The notes: generated from the sequence alone by a model not told the origin. Numbered from the stretch's first letter, positions 50,250-59,372 are shown. The stretch is 64,000 bases of DNA from Acidovorax sp. NCPPB 4044 (GCF_028069655.1 NZ_JAMCOS010000001.1:3626001-3690000); one strand, 5' to 3'. Made by a program: numbers and translations.

Positions 50250-51991
50250 GTCGTCGTCGCCTCTTCTGCGGCAAAGGAGTCCCAATAAGCCTTGGCCTTT
50301 TGGGCTGCGGTGTCAGGCTCTGCAAGAGCCATGGCGCGACCGAGTGCCATCAGCATTGCAATGGCACCGTCGATCTTGTCTTCTTCGCGATTCTTAGTCG
50401 GGCTCTTCAGCTCGTTGTATTTCGATGTCAGCACCACCAGGTTGCTCACCATCCACGACATGACGGGGTTGCCGTCGTGACGCAGCTTGCCAGCGAGCAC
50501 CAGGGCGTGCACCTCTTGCAGCGGCTCAGTGAAAAACGAGGTCCGTTGCGTGATCTCCACCATGGGGAGGTTGTCATCCAGCAGCTTGCGAGCCCAGTAG
50601 CTGGATAGTCGCGGGTCATAAGGAGCCTCCCGCAAATCATGCAGATCGCGGTCAGCCTTCAGGTCTTTCGCGATCTCATCGAAATCGGTCAAGTTGCCCG
50701 GACACACCTTGACGTGCCCCTCCTCAATCCAACCTGACAACTGCGCCGTTTTGCTCTCCCGGGCCGCCACTTCGTTGAAATAGAAAGTGGGGATCACGTA
50801 CCAAATGCCGTCCCGATGGAACACCTTCACCTTGGCCGCGAAGTCGTGCTTCTCGGCCAAGTCGGTGGCGGCGTAGCACTCTTCGTCGCGGAACTGCTCG
50901 GCCCTCAATGTCGGATCGGCGCAGGCGTGCCACCCCTCCATATCCATCCAATTAGTGCCAGCGTTGGTCCACACATTCAAGTGCTTCGTCAAGAAGTTTC
51001 CACGGCTGCTGGGGGTCGCCAGTGCCTTCGTTCGAGTGGCCTCCAGCTTGTCCAGCTTCGCGCTGATCCCCAGATTGGGGTTGGCCTTGCGCCAAACCTT
51101 CGGATCTTTCCAGTCGTCGCCCTCGTCGATGGTGTAGATCACCCCGAACCATGTCTCATCGCTGTGCGTTCCCTCCAGCACCTTGATGGTGTAGCTGCGC
51201 AATTCGAAGCAGATCCCGCCGGTGTCTTTCCCCGCCGTGGTGATCGCGCTGATCAGCGGCTGGCTGCGTGCGCCGTCCGCTGACTCGATCACGTCCCACA
51301 AGTCGCGCTTCTTGTGCGCATGCACCTCATCAACGGCCGCGCCATGCACGTTAAGGCCGTCCTGCGTGCTGGCCTCGGCGTTCAGGATCTTGAAGCTGCT
51401 GGCCGTGCTGGGGCAGGTGATGTCGTGGCGCCCTACGGTCACCCCGAAGCGCTCACGAAACTCGCTGTCGCGCAGCACCATCTCGCGCGCTGTGTCGAAC
51501 ACCTCCCGCGCCTGCTCCCCCGTTGTTGCGGCGCTGTACACCTGTGCGCCGGGCTCGTCGTCCGCGAACGCCAGGTAGAGGCATCGCCCAGCAGCGCGGG
51601 TTGACTTCGCATTCTTGCGGGCAACCTCCTCATATGACCGGCGGAACCGGCGCAGCCTGGTCGTCGCATGCACCCAGCCGAACAGCTGGAACTCGCAGAA
51701 GATCTGCCAGTCTTCCAGGCGGATCTTGGCGTACCGCACCATGCCGTCTTCGTAGATCGGCTTGGCCCACTCGCCCTTGATGTGGCAGAGCAGTTCTTGG
51801 AACTGGCAAGCCCGCCCGCCCTTCCGGACGTCGATCACGTACGGAAAATCGGGCGTGTTCTGACGCGCCAGGTCGTTCAAAAACCGGCGGCAGGCCAGGC
51901 GCTCAAACTTCCCCGCCACCTCCTCCCCATCCACCACCCGCTTTGCGTACGCTTTCGCGCGCTGTGCGTATTCGAGGTGGGGTCGGGACAT
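50246..51991 (-). CDS. Terminase large subunit
   Basis: 581 aa packaging ATPase/nuclease. The Walker A-like motif is ARKNAKST (near residue 100), Walker B-like motif HGAAVDEVHAH, and the nuclease part has CYAATDLAEKHDF and a late DGAIAMLMALGRA segment, as in HK97-type TerL. Start at 51991 (MSRPHLEYAQRAKAYAKRVVDGE) is normal for the family. It lies 9 bp after TerS. Confidence 0.92.
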   Translation of the reverse strand: MSRPHLEYAQRAKAYAKRVVDGEEVAGKFERLACRRFLNDLARQNTPDFPYVIDVRKGGRACQFQELLCHIKGEWAKPIYEDGMVRYAKIRLEDWQIFCEFQLFGWVHATTRLRRFRRSYEEVARKNAKSTRAAGRCLYLAFADDEPGAQVYSAATTGEQAREVFDTAREMVLRDSEFRERFGVTVGRHDITCPSTASSFKILNAEASTQDGLNVHGAAVDEVHAHKKRDLWDVIESADGARSQPLISAITTAGKDTGGICFELRSYTIKVLEGTHSDETWFGVIYTIDEGDDWKDPKVWRKANPNLGISAKLDKLEATRTKALATPSSRGNFLTKHLNVWTNAGTNWMDMEGWHACADPTLRAEQFRDEECYAATDLAEKHDFAAKVKVFHRDGIWYVIPTFYFNEVAARESKTAQLSGWIEEGHVKVCPGNLTDFDEIAKDLKADRDLHDLREAPYDPRLSSYWARKLLDDNLPMVEITQRTSFFTEPLQEVHALVLAGKLRHDGNPVMSWMVSNLVVLTSKYNELKSPTKNREEDKIDGAIAMLMALGRAMALAEPDTAAQKAKAYWDSFAAEEATTT

Positions 51992-52000
51992 GGTGGTGGA

Positions 52001-52594
52001 TCAGGAGAATTCTGCGAAGCCTCGTGGTTGGCTGGCGGCCGTGGATTCAGGTGCGCCAGCTGCAGGCGCGTCTCCTTCCGGGGTCTTCCCCGGATCGCCG
52101 CCCTCGAAGAGCTGCAGCTGGGCGCGGATGGCCGTGGTGACGTTGGCCTGCTCGGCCGGACTGAGCCCGAACTTGGCGAGCAGCGACAGCATCATCTGTC
52201 GCTCGCTCTTGAGGATCTGGTACAGAGGGTGCTGCTGCGGCATGCCGTTCGGCGTCATCACGGTGAACGCGCCCATGGGGTCTTCGTTCTTGTCGCGCAG
52301 CAGGTTCTGCTTGGCACGCATCGAGTGGCGCAGCGCCTTCACGTCCGCCACCGTCTCGCACAGCTCCTCGAAGATGTCGCTGTACACCACCGAGATCAGG
52401 TTGTACCGAAGCAGCTCGGCGCCCAGGCGCTTCCAGACCTTGCGAGCGCCGACGCTCAGATCCTTCGGCACAGTGGGCATCCCGGCTTCAGGCCGGAATG
52501 TGCTGTCCAGATTCACGGCCAGCGAGCGCTTGCCGCGATTGCCCTCCAGCACTTTCAGCTCTGTCGGCTTCGCTGCCGGTCCACGTTTTCCCAT
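52001..52594 (-). CDS. Terminase small subunit, P27 family
   Basis: 197 aa. GKRGPAAKPTELKVLEGNRG at the N-terminus is the P27-family signature, followed by WKRLGAELLRYNLISVVYSDI. Recognises phage DNA and loads TerL. P27 terminases go with HK97-like cos phages, and the HNH gene just upstream fits that pattern. Confidence 0.9.
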   Translation of the reverse strand: MGKRGPAAKPTELKVLEGNRGKRSLAVNLDSTFRPEAGMPTVPKDLSVGARKVWKRLGAELLRYNLISVVYSDIFEELCETVADVKALRHSMRAKQNLLRDKNEDPMGAFTVMTPNGMPQQHPLYQILKSERQMMLSLLAKFGLSPAEQANVTTAIRAQLQLFEGGDPGKTPEGDAPAAGAPESTAASQPRGFAEFS

Positions 52595-52677
52595 GGTTCA
52601 CCTCCTACCTGGTCACCCCCCCCACCCCCTGAAACCTGCGCGCGCAAAAAATTGGGGGAGCGGTCGGTTTCCGGCGT

Positions 52678-53112
52678 CTACCTGCCAGACTTTTTCGACC
52701 CCCCTCCCCCCTGGTCGGGCTCGGGCTCGCCCTCGGCGTGCGCCTCTCGATAACCCGACCAGGCGCGGCGCACGCCCCGGGCACGCTCGGCCTTGCTCTT
52801 CGCCTCGTGGCAGTCCCTGCAGAGCCCCTGCACGTTCGTGTCGTCGTCCGGCCCACCCTCCTCCAAACACACGATGTGATCGCGCTCGGTCGCCAGGGTC
52901 AGCACGCCCTGCCGCTCGCACTCCGCGCAGAACGGCTTCGCATCGAACAGGGCCGCCCTCATGCGCTGAAGCGGCCGGCCGGTGATCCGCTTCGTGGCGG
53001 TGGGCTTCTTCGCCCAGGTCGCCTTCGGATGCTTCGGGCAGCGGCCAGAGCCATCGCGCACCAGCACTCCGCATCCGGCATGCGAGCAAGGGCGTGGCGC
53101 GGCAATGGGCAT
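52678..53112 (-). CDS. HNH endonuclease
   Basis: 144 aa from the ATG at 53112. Zinc cysteine pairs are seen (CSHAGC...CPKH; CAEC...CRDCH) and the HNH core ATERDHIVCLEEGGPDDDTNVQGLC. HNH nucleases beside P27/TerL terminases are needed for cos cleavage in HK97-like phages. The C-terminus is a disordered glycine/proline-rich tail. Confidence 0.88.
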   Translation of the reverse strand: MPIAAPRPCSHAGCGVLVRDGSGRCPKHPKATWAKKPTATKRITGRPLQRMRAALFDAKPFCAECERQGVLTLATERDHIVCLEEGGPDDDTNVQGLCRDCHEAKSKAERARGVRRAWSGYREAHAEGEPEPDQGGGGSKKSGR

Positions 53113-53123
53113 GACAGGCTCCA

Positions 53124-53160
53124 AAAACAAAACCCCGGCGAGCGCTAGCCTGCCGGGGTT
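53124..53160 (-). terminator. Terminator between the Q-like gene and the late operon
   Basis: On the minus strand AACCCCGGC (53160 down) pairs with GCCGGGGTT and is followed by TTGTTTTT. It is placed where a Q-type antiterminator would act, upstream of the HNH and all head and tail genes. Confidence 0.7.
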
Positions 53161-53233
53161 CTGACCTGTTGACGTGATCGCTACGTGGTGGGCGCGTACC
53201 AATCACAAGGTGCCTGAAATGTACTCAAAAGCT

Positions 53234-53656
53234 CTAGCCTGTAAAACTCCCACGTGCCGCTTCGCGCTTCCTCAATAGCTCCGCCGCACGATCCTCTAAC
53301 CACATCGCAATGGCTTGGTCAGCTTGACCAAGCCTCGCGTGCATCGTCGATTCAGCCACACCCACCCGATACGCAGCTTCGACCACACCAAAGTCGAAGA
53401 CATAGACCAGAACAAGAGCCTTAGCCAGCGAGGGGCGCGTGTTCTTGAACGATGTAATAGCGCGGTCCGTCTCCAACGCCTCCGATTCAGAAACCGGGAT
53501 GACCGATCCACCGCATCGGTTGCGCGCCCAAGCATCAGACTCGACCCAGCCGGCCAACACCGATTGCGATGCAAAGCCACCGCTTCCGTGTCCACCACGT
53601 GACGCCCACATCCCCCAGTTTTCGAGCCGCTGCTGCACCCACTTAATTCGCGCCAT
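53234..53656 (-). CDS. Q-like late antiterminator (DUF1133-type)
   Basis: 140 aa from the ATG at 53656 (MARIKWVQQRLENWGMWASRGG). This opening and the late helix-turn-helix part (VYVFDFGVVEAAYRVGVAESTMHARLGQADQAIAMWL) are those of small phage antitermination proteins. Position just before a terminator and the late operon supports control of late transcription. It overlaps the upstream gene by 14 bases. Confidence 0.65.
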   Translation of the reverse strand: MARIKWVQQRLENWGMWASRGGHGSGGFASQSVLAGWVESDAWARNRCGGSVIPVSESEALETDRAITSFKNTRPSLAKALVLVYVFDFGVVEAAYRVGVAESTMHARLGQADQAIAMWLEDRAAELLRKREAARGSFTG

Positions 53657-53984
53657 CGTCACCCCCAGCTGCGGCGGGCGCGCTACCGGCATCCCGCGAC
53701 CGCCAAGCGCTCGCAGGCCAGATGCATACGTGTGCACAGCCCATGATCACCATAAAGTTGGCCAGCTCCTGCAAGGTGTCCTGCGGTAGACCCGCCGGCG
53801 TGCCCACCACGTGCCCCGCCTCGATGGCATAAAAGCAACCGCGTTCACCGCGCAGGCCACGGCGCACATAGGCATATGCGTCGTTACCAATGTGCTTCGC
53901 CCGATCCTCGATGAGCGCCCACGTGTATGGCATGCGGGTCTTGATGACATCGATCTGCCGCGCCACTTCCTCTTTGCTCGCCAT
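53643..53984 (-). CDS. Small phage protein of unknown function
   Basis: 113 aa from the ATG at 53984, with AGGAG seven bases upstream. MASKEEVARQIDVIKTRMPYTWALIEDRAKHIGNDAYAYVRRGLRGE is a helical N-terminal part, followed by a small mixed domain with GTPAGLPQDTLQELANFMVI. A copy of the prophage palindrome (53722-53737) encodes AHVCI in it. No known family. Confidence 0.55.
   Translation of the reverse strand: MASKEEVARQIDVIKTRMPYTWALIEDRAKHIGNDAYAYVRRGLRGERGCFYAIEAGHVVGTPAGLPQDTLQELANFMVIMGCAHVCIWPASAWRSRDAGSAPAAAGGDDGAN
53722..53737. repeat. Dispersed prophage palindrome, site 5 (ATGCATACGTGTGCAC)
   Basis: 15 of 16 to the consensus. Inside the gene at 53643-53984; on the minus strand its codons read AHVCI. 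A weaker related sequence, CACACGCGTGC, lies at 54210-54220. Confidence 0.7.
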
Positions 53985-54389
53985 TTGCCGCTCCTTTCCC
54001 GGGCCGTCCACCCGTCCACTCTTTTCTACTGACACCACACACACAGCAGGAGAGTCGCGCCCGCGCGCGCCCACACACGCACCTGCCCGCCTGCGCCCAC
54101 ACCTGGGCACAGACATACGTTCAGACAATGCAGCGGCTCCAACTGTTGGTATGGCCCCATCACCACAGCCGCTGGCTCCATGGCGGACGCTGGACGCATG
54201 GACGGATCGCACACGCGTGCGTCCAGGCGCCGGCCCGCTGAAAGGTGGCGTTACGTCATAGGCCCGTGCAAGGACATCCCCGCAACGGCACCACAGCGCA
54301 GGCCGCGAATCGCGCCTCCCGCATGCGTGGCAGTGCCGTGCGTTTCAAGCACCCGAGGCTTTTCCGGCGACGTGCGCGCCGATCCCTGC
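53985..54389. other. Gene-poor stretch between replication gene and late region
   Basis: About 400 bp with only short frames of poor quality on both strands. It holds the weak palindrome match at 54206-54221 and a purine/pyrimidine-alternating tract (CACACACAGCAGG, CGCGCGCG) near 54030-54075. It may carry a late promoter or RNA control site, but no clear element was found. Confidence 0.4.
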
Positions 54390-57071
54390 CTACAGAGGTG
54401 CATAGTCCTCGTCCTCACCCCAGGGCGCCGCATCGGGCGTCGCAGGGCCTTGCGGTGATGGGGCCGGATCAGCCGGTCCCTGTTCACCATCTGGATCGTC
54501 CACGATGATCGGCGGCCACACACCAGGGCGCTTGTATCCGCGCCTGCGCTGCCCGCCCCCTTCGCGGCCATACTCCCAGCCGTTTTCATTCAGCCAGTCC
54601 CGCACCTGGCCCTCCAGCATCGGGCTGCTCTTGCCAGGATCGGCGCCCAGCGCCTGCACCAAATCAGGAATCGTCACGAAGGTGGTGTGCAGCGTGAAGC
54701 TCTTCTGCGCCGTACCCTCGGCACCTGGCACCCCCTCGCGCGTCAGCAGTGCCCACAGGCGACCCTGCACGCCGGTTTCCACCAAACGCAGTTCTTGCTC
54801 CGGTACGCAATAGGCCGCTTCATCCTCCGGGCTCGGGTAGTACTGCTCGCCGGCCTCGTAGAGCGCCAACGCCTCCGCAAACAGCTGCCCCCGGAACTTC
54901 TGCAGCCAGGTCAGGTTGGTGCGGCCCGGCACCAGCACCGGCCAGAAGCGACGGTTGCCGGTGATGTCGAACAGATACTGCTTCTTGTTGGTGGTGCACC
55001 AGATGACCACCTGGCGCGGATGGTCCTGCACATACCGGCCATAGGCGCCCCGATACCGATCTTTCTCACTGGAGAAAAACGCCTTCACGGCCTCGGCGTC
55101 CGCCCGGCGAAACGCCGTCATCTCGGACAGCTCATAGGCCACGATGCCCGCGATCTGCTCATAGGCATCCTTGCCGGTGCCGATGTCGAAGTGCGTGTCG
55201 CTGAAAAACTCTTTGCCCACCAGCGTCTTGACCAGCGTGGACTTGCCGATGCCGCCAGTGCCCTCCAGCACGATGGAATAGTCGAACTTGCAGCCCGGGT
55301 CCATCACACGCGCCACATGGCCCATCACGATGTACTTCCCCACCAGCTGCAGATAGCGTTGCCGCCGCGGCTTGTGGTCCTCGGGCTTCGTGCCCAGCAC
55401 GTGGATCAGCCACTTCTCCAGGCGTGGCACCTCATCCCACACCTGCGCCTTCACCCAATCCCGGAACGGGTGCACGCGGTTCTCGTCGGCCGCCACGTTG
55501 ATGGCCTGCTCAGTGGTCTGCGCGCTGGCCTCGCCCGTGCCGTAGGTCTTCTCGATGTAGTTGGCCAGCCGCAGCACGTCGGCATCCGCCAGCGGGCCGG
55601 GCGCGCTGCGCCATGGGAATGCGCGCACCGTCACGGGCTGCTCGCGCAGCTCATCGAACGCGACACACCCTGCCAGCTCGGGCGCCACTCGCAGCGCCTC
55701 GATCAGCGCACTGCGCCGAGGTTTAAGCAGCCAGCGCCCCCGCAGGCGCAGGCGGGCCACCTCGTCATCAAGGTACGCGCCGAACGGGTCTTCGCCATCG
55801 TCCGGCCCATCGCCACCGCCGCCGCCTGGGGTCGGGTTGGCGCCAGCCGAGGGAACGTTTTTTTTCGGGGGCTCGCCACCCTTGCCGCCGCCCGCCGGTG
55901 CAGGCGTCGACACGTCCGCGAGCAGCGCCCTGGCCGTGCCGAAATACGCCTGAACGCGTGCAAAGTCCCAGCCGTCCACTTCGATGGCGTCGCGGCAATC
56001 CCAGCCAGAAGGTTTGACACCAGGGCCATCGATGGGCAGCAGCTGCACGGTGCAGCCATGCGTGTCGCGCAGCTGCGCGCCGATGCCGGCCATCGCCTTC
56101 GCGCCTGGCTGCTGATCCGCCGGCAGGTATGGCTTCGAGGCCTTCAGCGCCTCCTGTGCCAGGGCGTCCGGCGTCGCCTTCATTTCGGCGCGGGTCAACT
56201 TCTCCCGGTGCGAATCGCAGTCCGGCCACAACACCACCGTGCTGCCGGCCAGCCACGACCAATCCGCCTTCGCCCAGCCATTGCTGCCGCCTGGCCAGCT
56301 CGCCGCGCAATACACGCCCGGCGCGCCCGCCTCCAGCAGCTGGTGCAGACAGTCAGCTTTTCGCTCGCCCTCCACCAGCACCACAGTGCGGCCCCTCGGC
56401 GACGTCCCGCCAGGGTAGTACAGAGGCCGGGGCTCATCCCAACCACGCCATTTCCAGGCTTCGGAGCCATCGCGCAGGCTGCGGCTGTACACATAGGGCA
56501 GCGTCAGCTTGTCGCCATCGCTCTTCAAAAAGCGGATGACGAACCCCCACAGCACCCCGTCCACCTCATAGCGCCCGGTGTGCTCGATCTTGTCCGGCTC
56601 GCGCCCCTTGGGCGCTGGATGCCAGAACGTGGGCTGCACCGCGTGGGCCGGCACCGGCTGGATCGTCTCCCAGCACTCTTTCTCAGGCACTGCTTTCGGT
56701 GATGGCGCAGGCCGTGGCGGTTTCGGCGGCGGCGCACCTGCAGGCGCGCCAGTCACGATGCCCGCCACGCTCTCCAGCCCTTCTTCTCGGGCCACCTGCG
56801 CAGCAGCCTTGGACATGCTCAGGTCGTGGATGGCGGCATACAGCGCGAGCAGATCGCGTCCAGATTCGCCGGTAGAAAAGTCACTCCACTTGCCGTCCAC
56901 CATGTTGATGGAGCAGCTGCGGCCACTGCCGCCGCCAAGTGACCCGCATTTGTACTCGTGCCCCTCACGTACGCCGCCAGGCAACCACTCTGGCACGAGC
57001 TCATTCACCCGTTGCAGCAGCGCATCGGCCAGGTCGGAAAATTTGATTGGCGGAAGCGGCTCACGCGACAT
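54390..57071 (-). CDS. TOPRIM primase / VapE-type helicase replication protein
   Basis: 893 aa. An N-terminal zinc/primase-like part (HEYKCGSLGGGSGRSCSINM) is followed by a TOPRIM domain (VVLVEGERKADCLHQL near residue 230 and VVLWPDCDSH near 285). After a glycine/proline linker (about 395-425) comes a virulence-associated E type P-loop ATPase with Walker A EGTGGIGKST (Lys610), YELSEMTAFRRADAEAVKAFFS and VIWCTTNKKQYLFDITGNRRFW. Such fusions prime and unwind phage DNA at replication. It is the main early gene transcribed leftward from the Cro side. Confidence 0.88.
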   Translation of the reverse strand: MSREPLPPIKFSDLADALLQRVNELVPEWLPGGVREGHEYKCGSLGGGSGRSCSINMVDGKWSDFSTGESGRDLLALYAAIHDLSMSKAAAQVAREEGLESVAGIVTGAPAGAPPPKPPRPAPSPKAVPEKECWETIQPVPAHAVQPTFWHPAPKGREPDKIEHTGRYEVDGVLWGFVIRFLKSDGDKLTLPYVYSRSLRDGSEAWKWRGWDEPRPLYYPGGTSPRGRTVVLVEGERKADCLHQLLEAGAPGVYCAASWPGGSNGWAKADWSWLAGSTVVLWPDCDSHREKLTRAEMKATPDALAQEALKASKPYLPADQQPGAKAMAGIGAQLRDTHGCTVQLLPIDGPGVKPSGWDCRDAIEVDGWDFARVQAYFGTARALLADVSTPAPAGGGKGGEPPKKNVPSAGANPTPGGGGGDGPDDGEDPFGAYLDDEVARLRLRGRWLLKPRRSALIEALRVAPELAGCVAFDELREQPVTVRAFPWRSAPGPLADADVLRLANYIEKTYGTGEASAQTTEQAINVAADENRVHPFRDWVKAQVWDEVPRLEKWLIHVLGTKPEDHKPRRQRYLQLVGKYIVMGHVARVMDPGCKFDYSIVLEGTGGIGKSTLVKTLVGKEFFSDTHFDIGTGKDAYEQIAGIVAYELSEMTAFRRADAEAVKAFFSSEKDRYRGAYGRYVQDHPRQVVIWCTTNKKQYLFDITGNRRFWPVLVPGRTNLTWLQKFRGQLFAEALALYEAGEQYYPSPEDEAAYCVPEQELRLVETGVQGRLWALLTREGVPGAEGTAQKSFTLHTTFVTIPDLVQALGADPGKSSPMLEGQVRDWLNENGWEYGREGGGQRRRGYKRPGVWPPIIVDDPDGEQGPADPAPSPQGPATPDAAPWGEDEDYAPL

Positions 57072-57151
57072 GGGCCACCTCCGCCGCGCGCAGCACTACA
57101 CAAGCCAGCGTCCCACCGCCGGCGGACTTGCATACAGATGACATCGGTGGC

Positions 57152-57421
57152 CTACCCCACCCAATGCGTTAAGACGCGCGCCAGGCCCTGCAGTGGACAA
57201 TCCTGGGCCGGCATCCAGCCAGCCGGCACGTATTCAGCTACGGGCCGATTTCGGTACTCCACGCGCCGCTGCCGGATCACACACACCACGCCCGCTCGGC
57301 GCATGTTGGTCAGCGTCGCCTCAGCGGCCTGCAGGCCTACCTGGGCCCGTGCCGCTATCTCCCGCAGGGTCGGCGCCCGGTCAGGCGTGGCTAGGGCCTC
57401 GCAGGCCTGAAGCAGGGCCAT
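57152..57421 (-). CDS. Small winged-helix DNA-binding protein
   Basis: 89 aa from the ATG at 57421 (GAGG five bases upstream); a TTG at 57445 overlapping the CII stop would add eight residues. LLQACEALATPDRAPTLREIAARAQVGLQAAEATLTNMRRAGVVCVI is a clear winged helix-turn-helix with a following beta wing (QRRVEYRNRPVAEYVP). Probably an early regulatory protein, coupled to the CII-like gene. Confidence 0.65.
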   Translation of the reverse strand: MALLQACEALATPDRAPTLREIAARAQVGLQAAEATLTNMRRAGVVCVIRQRRVEYRNRPVAEYVPAGWMPAQDCPLQGLARVLTHWVG

Positions 57422-57441
57422 GCGCACCTCTCCCGCGGGCC

Positions 57442-57921
57442 TCAAGATGCCACCTCGGGAAAGTCGGTGCCGTCAGGCAAGCCCTTGCGGCGCATTTGGT
57501 CCACCGCCTTGAGCAGTTGGGTCGCGGTCGATATCAATTCGCTCACCTCGCGCCGGATCCGCGTGTGCTCGTTGCCGGAAATGTGGCTGTCGGCCAGGCT
57601 CTCCGTCACTTCACGCACCACGTGGCTCTGCTCCCGCAGCATGTCGCCCAAGCGCGCGAGGACGGTGGAATCGCCTTCCTGCAGCACTTCCGGCAGCGGG
57701 AGCGTCATGCGCCCGCACTGTGCCGCAAAGGCCTCAAGGATGCGCATGTCCTGCGATAGGACGGACATAGCCACGGCGGTCTCCACGCCCAGTTTGGCCG
57801 TGCCCGTGCGATTGACTTCGTGCGCCAAAGTAGTGGCGGCCTTGCCCACCCGTGGTGCGAGCGACGCGGCGCCGCCCGGGTAGGCGGCCACCAAGTTGTA
57901 GGCGGCGTCCATGACGTTCAT
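57442..57921 (-). CDS. CII-family phage regulatory protein
   Basis: 159 aa. MNVMDAAYNLVAAYPGGAASLAPRVGKAATTLAHEVN is the signature N-terminus of the phage regulatory CII family, a lambda-type helix-turn-helix activator fold. The middle and end are helical, for tetramer formation. Expected to influence the lysis-lysogeny decision. First of the leftward early genes after Cro and the P-loop gene. Confidence 0.8.
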   Translation of the reverse strand: MNVMDAAYNLVAAYPGGAASLAPRVGKAATTLAHEVNRTGTAKLGVETAVAMSVLSQDMRILEAFAAQCGRMTLPLPEVLQEGDSTVLARLGDMLREQSHVVREVTESLADSHISGNEHTRIRREVSELISTATQLLKAVDQMRRKGLPDGTDFPEVAS

Positions 57922-58176
57922 AGCAGATACCCCCTCGCGTTGTTACTGACAGCCGACGGGCACGCTGCGAGACTGCGGCCCACATGAAAAAAAAGCACCC
58001 CACACGCCACCATGCGAAGAGTCGCGCGCCTGCACGCGCGCGACACACCATCAGGGAGGAGTCCACGAAAACGCCCGGCGGCATGGCTGCGGGCGTGTGG
58101 GGATGCGAAAAAGAAGCGTGCATCCCTCTGACATACGATGAGAGTCCTGACACAACCATCGAGAGGGAAGGCAACA

Positions 58177-58428
58177 ATGAAAGACAACGACGAATTACCA
58201 CTGGCACCTGTGGCTGGCTGGCAACTCAAATCCATCCCTGCATACGGAGCGCTGGTCATTTGCTTCGACTACCTGAGCCACGAAACGCAGACACCAGAAG
58301 AAGCTCAACAGTCTCAAAACTTCGTTTTGAACACTGCCCAAGCTCGCGAACTGGCACAGCGAATACTTGTGCAATGCGACAAGCTGGAATCCGGACCTCC
58401 TCAAGGCACCGGCCTCCCGAAGCACTGA
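58177..58428 (+). CDS. BssS-like biofilm regulator family protein
   Basis: 83 aa from the ATG at 58177 with GGGAAGG upstream. The pattern PVAGWQLKSIPAYGALVICFDY..., LNTAQARELAQRILVQCDKLESG parallels E. coli BssS (84 aa: GW, YxALM, LTT.AR, KIESG) over its whole length. BssS affects biofilm and indole signalling in E. coli, though its mechanism is unclear. Plus-strand orientation amid leftward early genes suggests its own promoter and possible expression in the lysogen. Confidence 0.65.
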   Translation: MKDNDELPLAPVAGWQLKSIPAYGALVICFDYLSHETQTPEEAQQSQNFVLNTAQARELAQRILVQCDKLESGPPQGTGLPKH

Positions 58429-58436
58429 GCCGGACA

Positions 58437-58739
58437 TCAGCCATTGGCCTGCACCTCACGCAATTGCAAAGTGCCTGCCGCAGGGAGAATCTGGGCGCTT
58501 CTGGACATCTGAATCACCATTTCACCGGGCAACTGATCCACGGTGCGCATGTCGCAGTGCTCGATGAAGTACACGTCCGCGCCCGGCTGCTCCCGCAATG
58601 CGTCGGCGCGGTTGTGGAAGATGAAGGGGTCTTGTCCCGCGCACCGCTTACCCTTCCGCTCAAAATATTCCGCGTAGGCAAGAATGAGCGTGGACTTGCC
58701 GCTACCGCCACGGCCAACAACATGAAAGAACATTGCCAT
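58437..58739 (-). CDS. Small P-loop protein of the early region
   Basis: 100 aa from the ATG at 58739, with GGAGG eight bases upstream. FFHVVGRGGSGKSTLILAYA carries an intact Walker A (GRGGSGKST, about residues 8-16), then DPFIFHNRADALREQPGADVYFIEHCD with a Walker B-like hydrophobic-acidic stretch. It is too short for a full ATPase; perhaps a minimal kinase-like or partition-type protein. Its start codon overlaps that of the divergent gene by two bases. Confidence 0.6.
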   Translation of the reverse strand: MAMFFHVVGRGGSGKSTLILAYAEYFERKGKRCAGQDPFIFHNRADALREQPGADVYFIEHCDMRTVDQLPGEMVIQMSRSAQILPAAGTLQLREVQANG

Positions 58740-59055
58740 GGGAAAACCCTCCATCGAAGAACTAAGGGATGCCAAACTAGACATCGAGGAAATCAAGCGT
58801 TATTGCGAGCGGTTGAGAGCCGACCTCTCAGCCACCAACGCAGCGCTGTTTTCAGTCTTTGGCTCAATCCCCGAGGTGTATCGGGATCGGGTCTTGAAGC
58901 AGTTCGCGAAGCAGTCTGTGGAGCGAGAAGAATTCTTCGCCCGACGACAAGACCCACTGGAAGAACAAGCGCTAGAGCTGATGCAGGCAGCGGAGCGGCG
59001 GATCTACGAAGCCCTCCAAGGGACGGACGCCGCACGACGCGCCGAGGGGCTCTGA
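58738..59055 (+). CDS. Helical phage protein of unknown function
   Basis: 105 aa, highly charged and helical (IEELRDAKLDIEEIKRYCER, EEQALELMQAAERRIYEAL), probably a coiled coil. ATG at 58738-58740 lies in CCATGG and overlaps the start codon of the divergent P-loop gene. The Shine-Dalgarno sequence is weak. No family recognised. Confidence 0.55.
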   Translation: MGKPSIEELRDAKLDIEEIKRYCERLRADLSATNAALFSVFGSIPEVYRDRVLKQFAKQSVEREEFFARRQDPLEEQALELMQAAERRIYEALQGTDAARRAEGL

Positions 59056-59096
59056 GCGCCAGCAGTTCGCCCATCTCGTATTGCCAGAGGAGCGCG

Positions 59097-59363
59097 TCAG
59101 CCATGGGGCGCCTCCGTGACAGGACCAGACGTGCCCGAGGTTTGGGCTGCAAGCTCGGGCCAGATGAGATGCCAGTCGTCTGGCCGCAGGTCTCGGCGCG
59201 TGACGAGTCCGCCGGTTGCCCGCTCAATAGCTGAGCAGTCCTCAGCCTTTGGAGTCGTTCCTCGTTTTCGCCAGTTGCTGATGAGCGGCTGAGACACGCC
59301 TATAGCTTTGGCCAGCTTGCCAACACCGCCCATCCGAGAGATTGCCGTATCAAGTGCAGTCAT
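59097..59363 (-). CDS. Cro-like repressor (YdaS-type helix-turn-helix)
   Basis: 88 aa. MTALDTAISRMGGVGKLAKAIGVSQPLISNWRKRGTTPKAEDCSAIE is a compact Cro/YdaS-type helix-turn-helix. It is divergent from the CI-like gene, 50 bp apart, with two operators between, so it is the lytic repressor of the switch and the first gene of the leftward early unit. Confidence 0.82.
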   Translation of the reverse strand: MTALDTAISRMGGVGKLAKAIGVSQPLISNWRKRGTTPKAEDCSAIERATGGLVTRRDLRPDDWHLIWPELAAQTSGTSGPVTEAPHG

Positions 59364-59372
59364 GCCTCAATC

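Noticed and set aside
53985..54389. Small minus-strand frames (for example 54026-54214) as genes
   Set aside because: Cysteine/glycine/proline-rich readings with no ribosome site; treated as non-coding.
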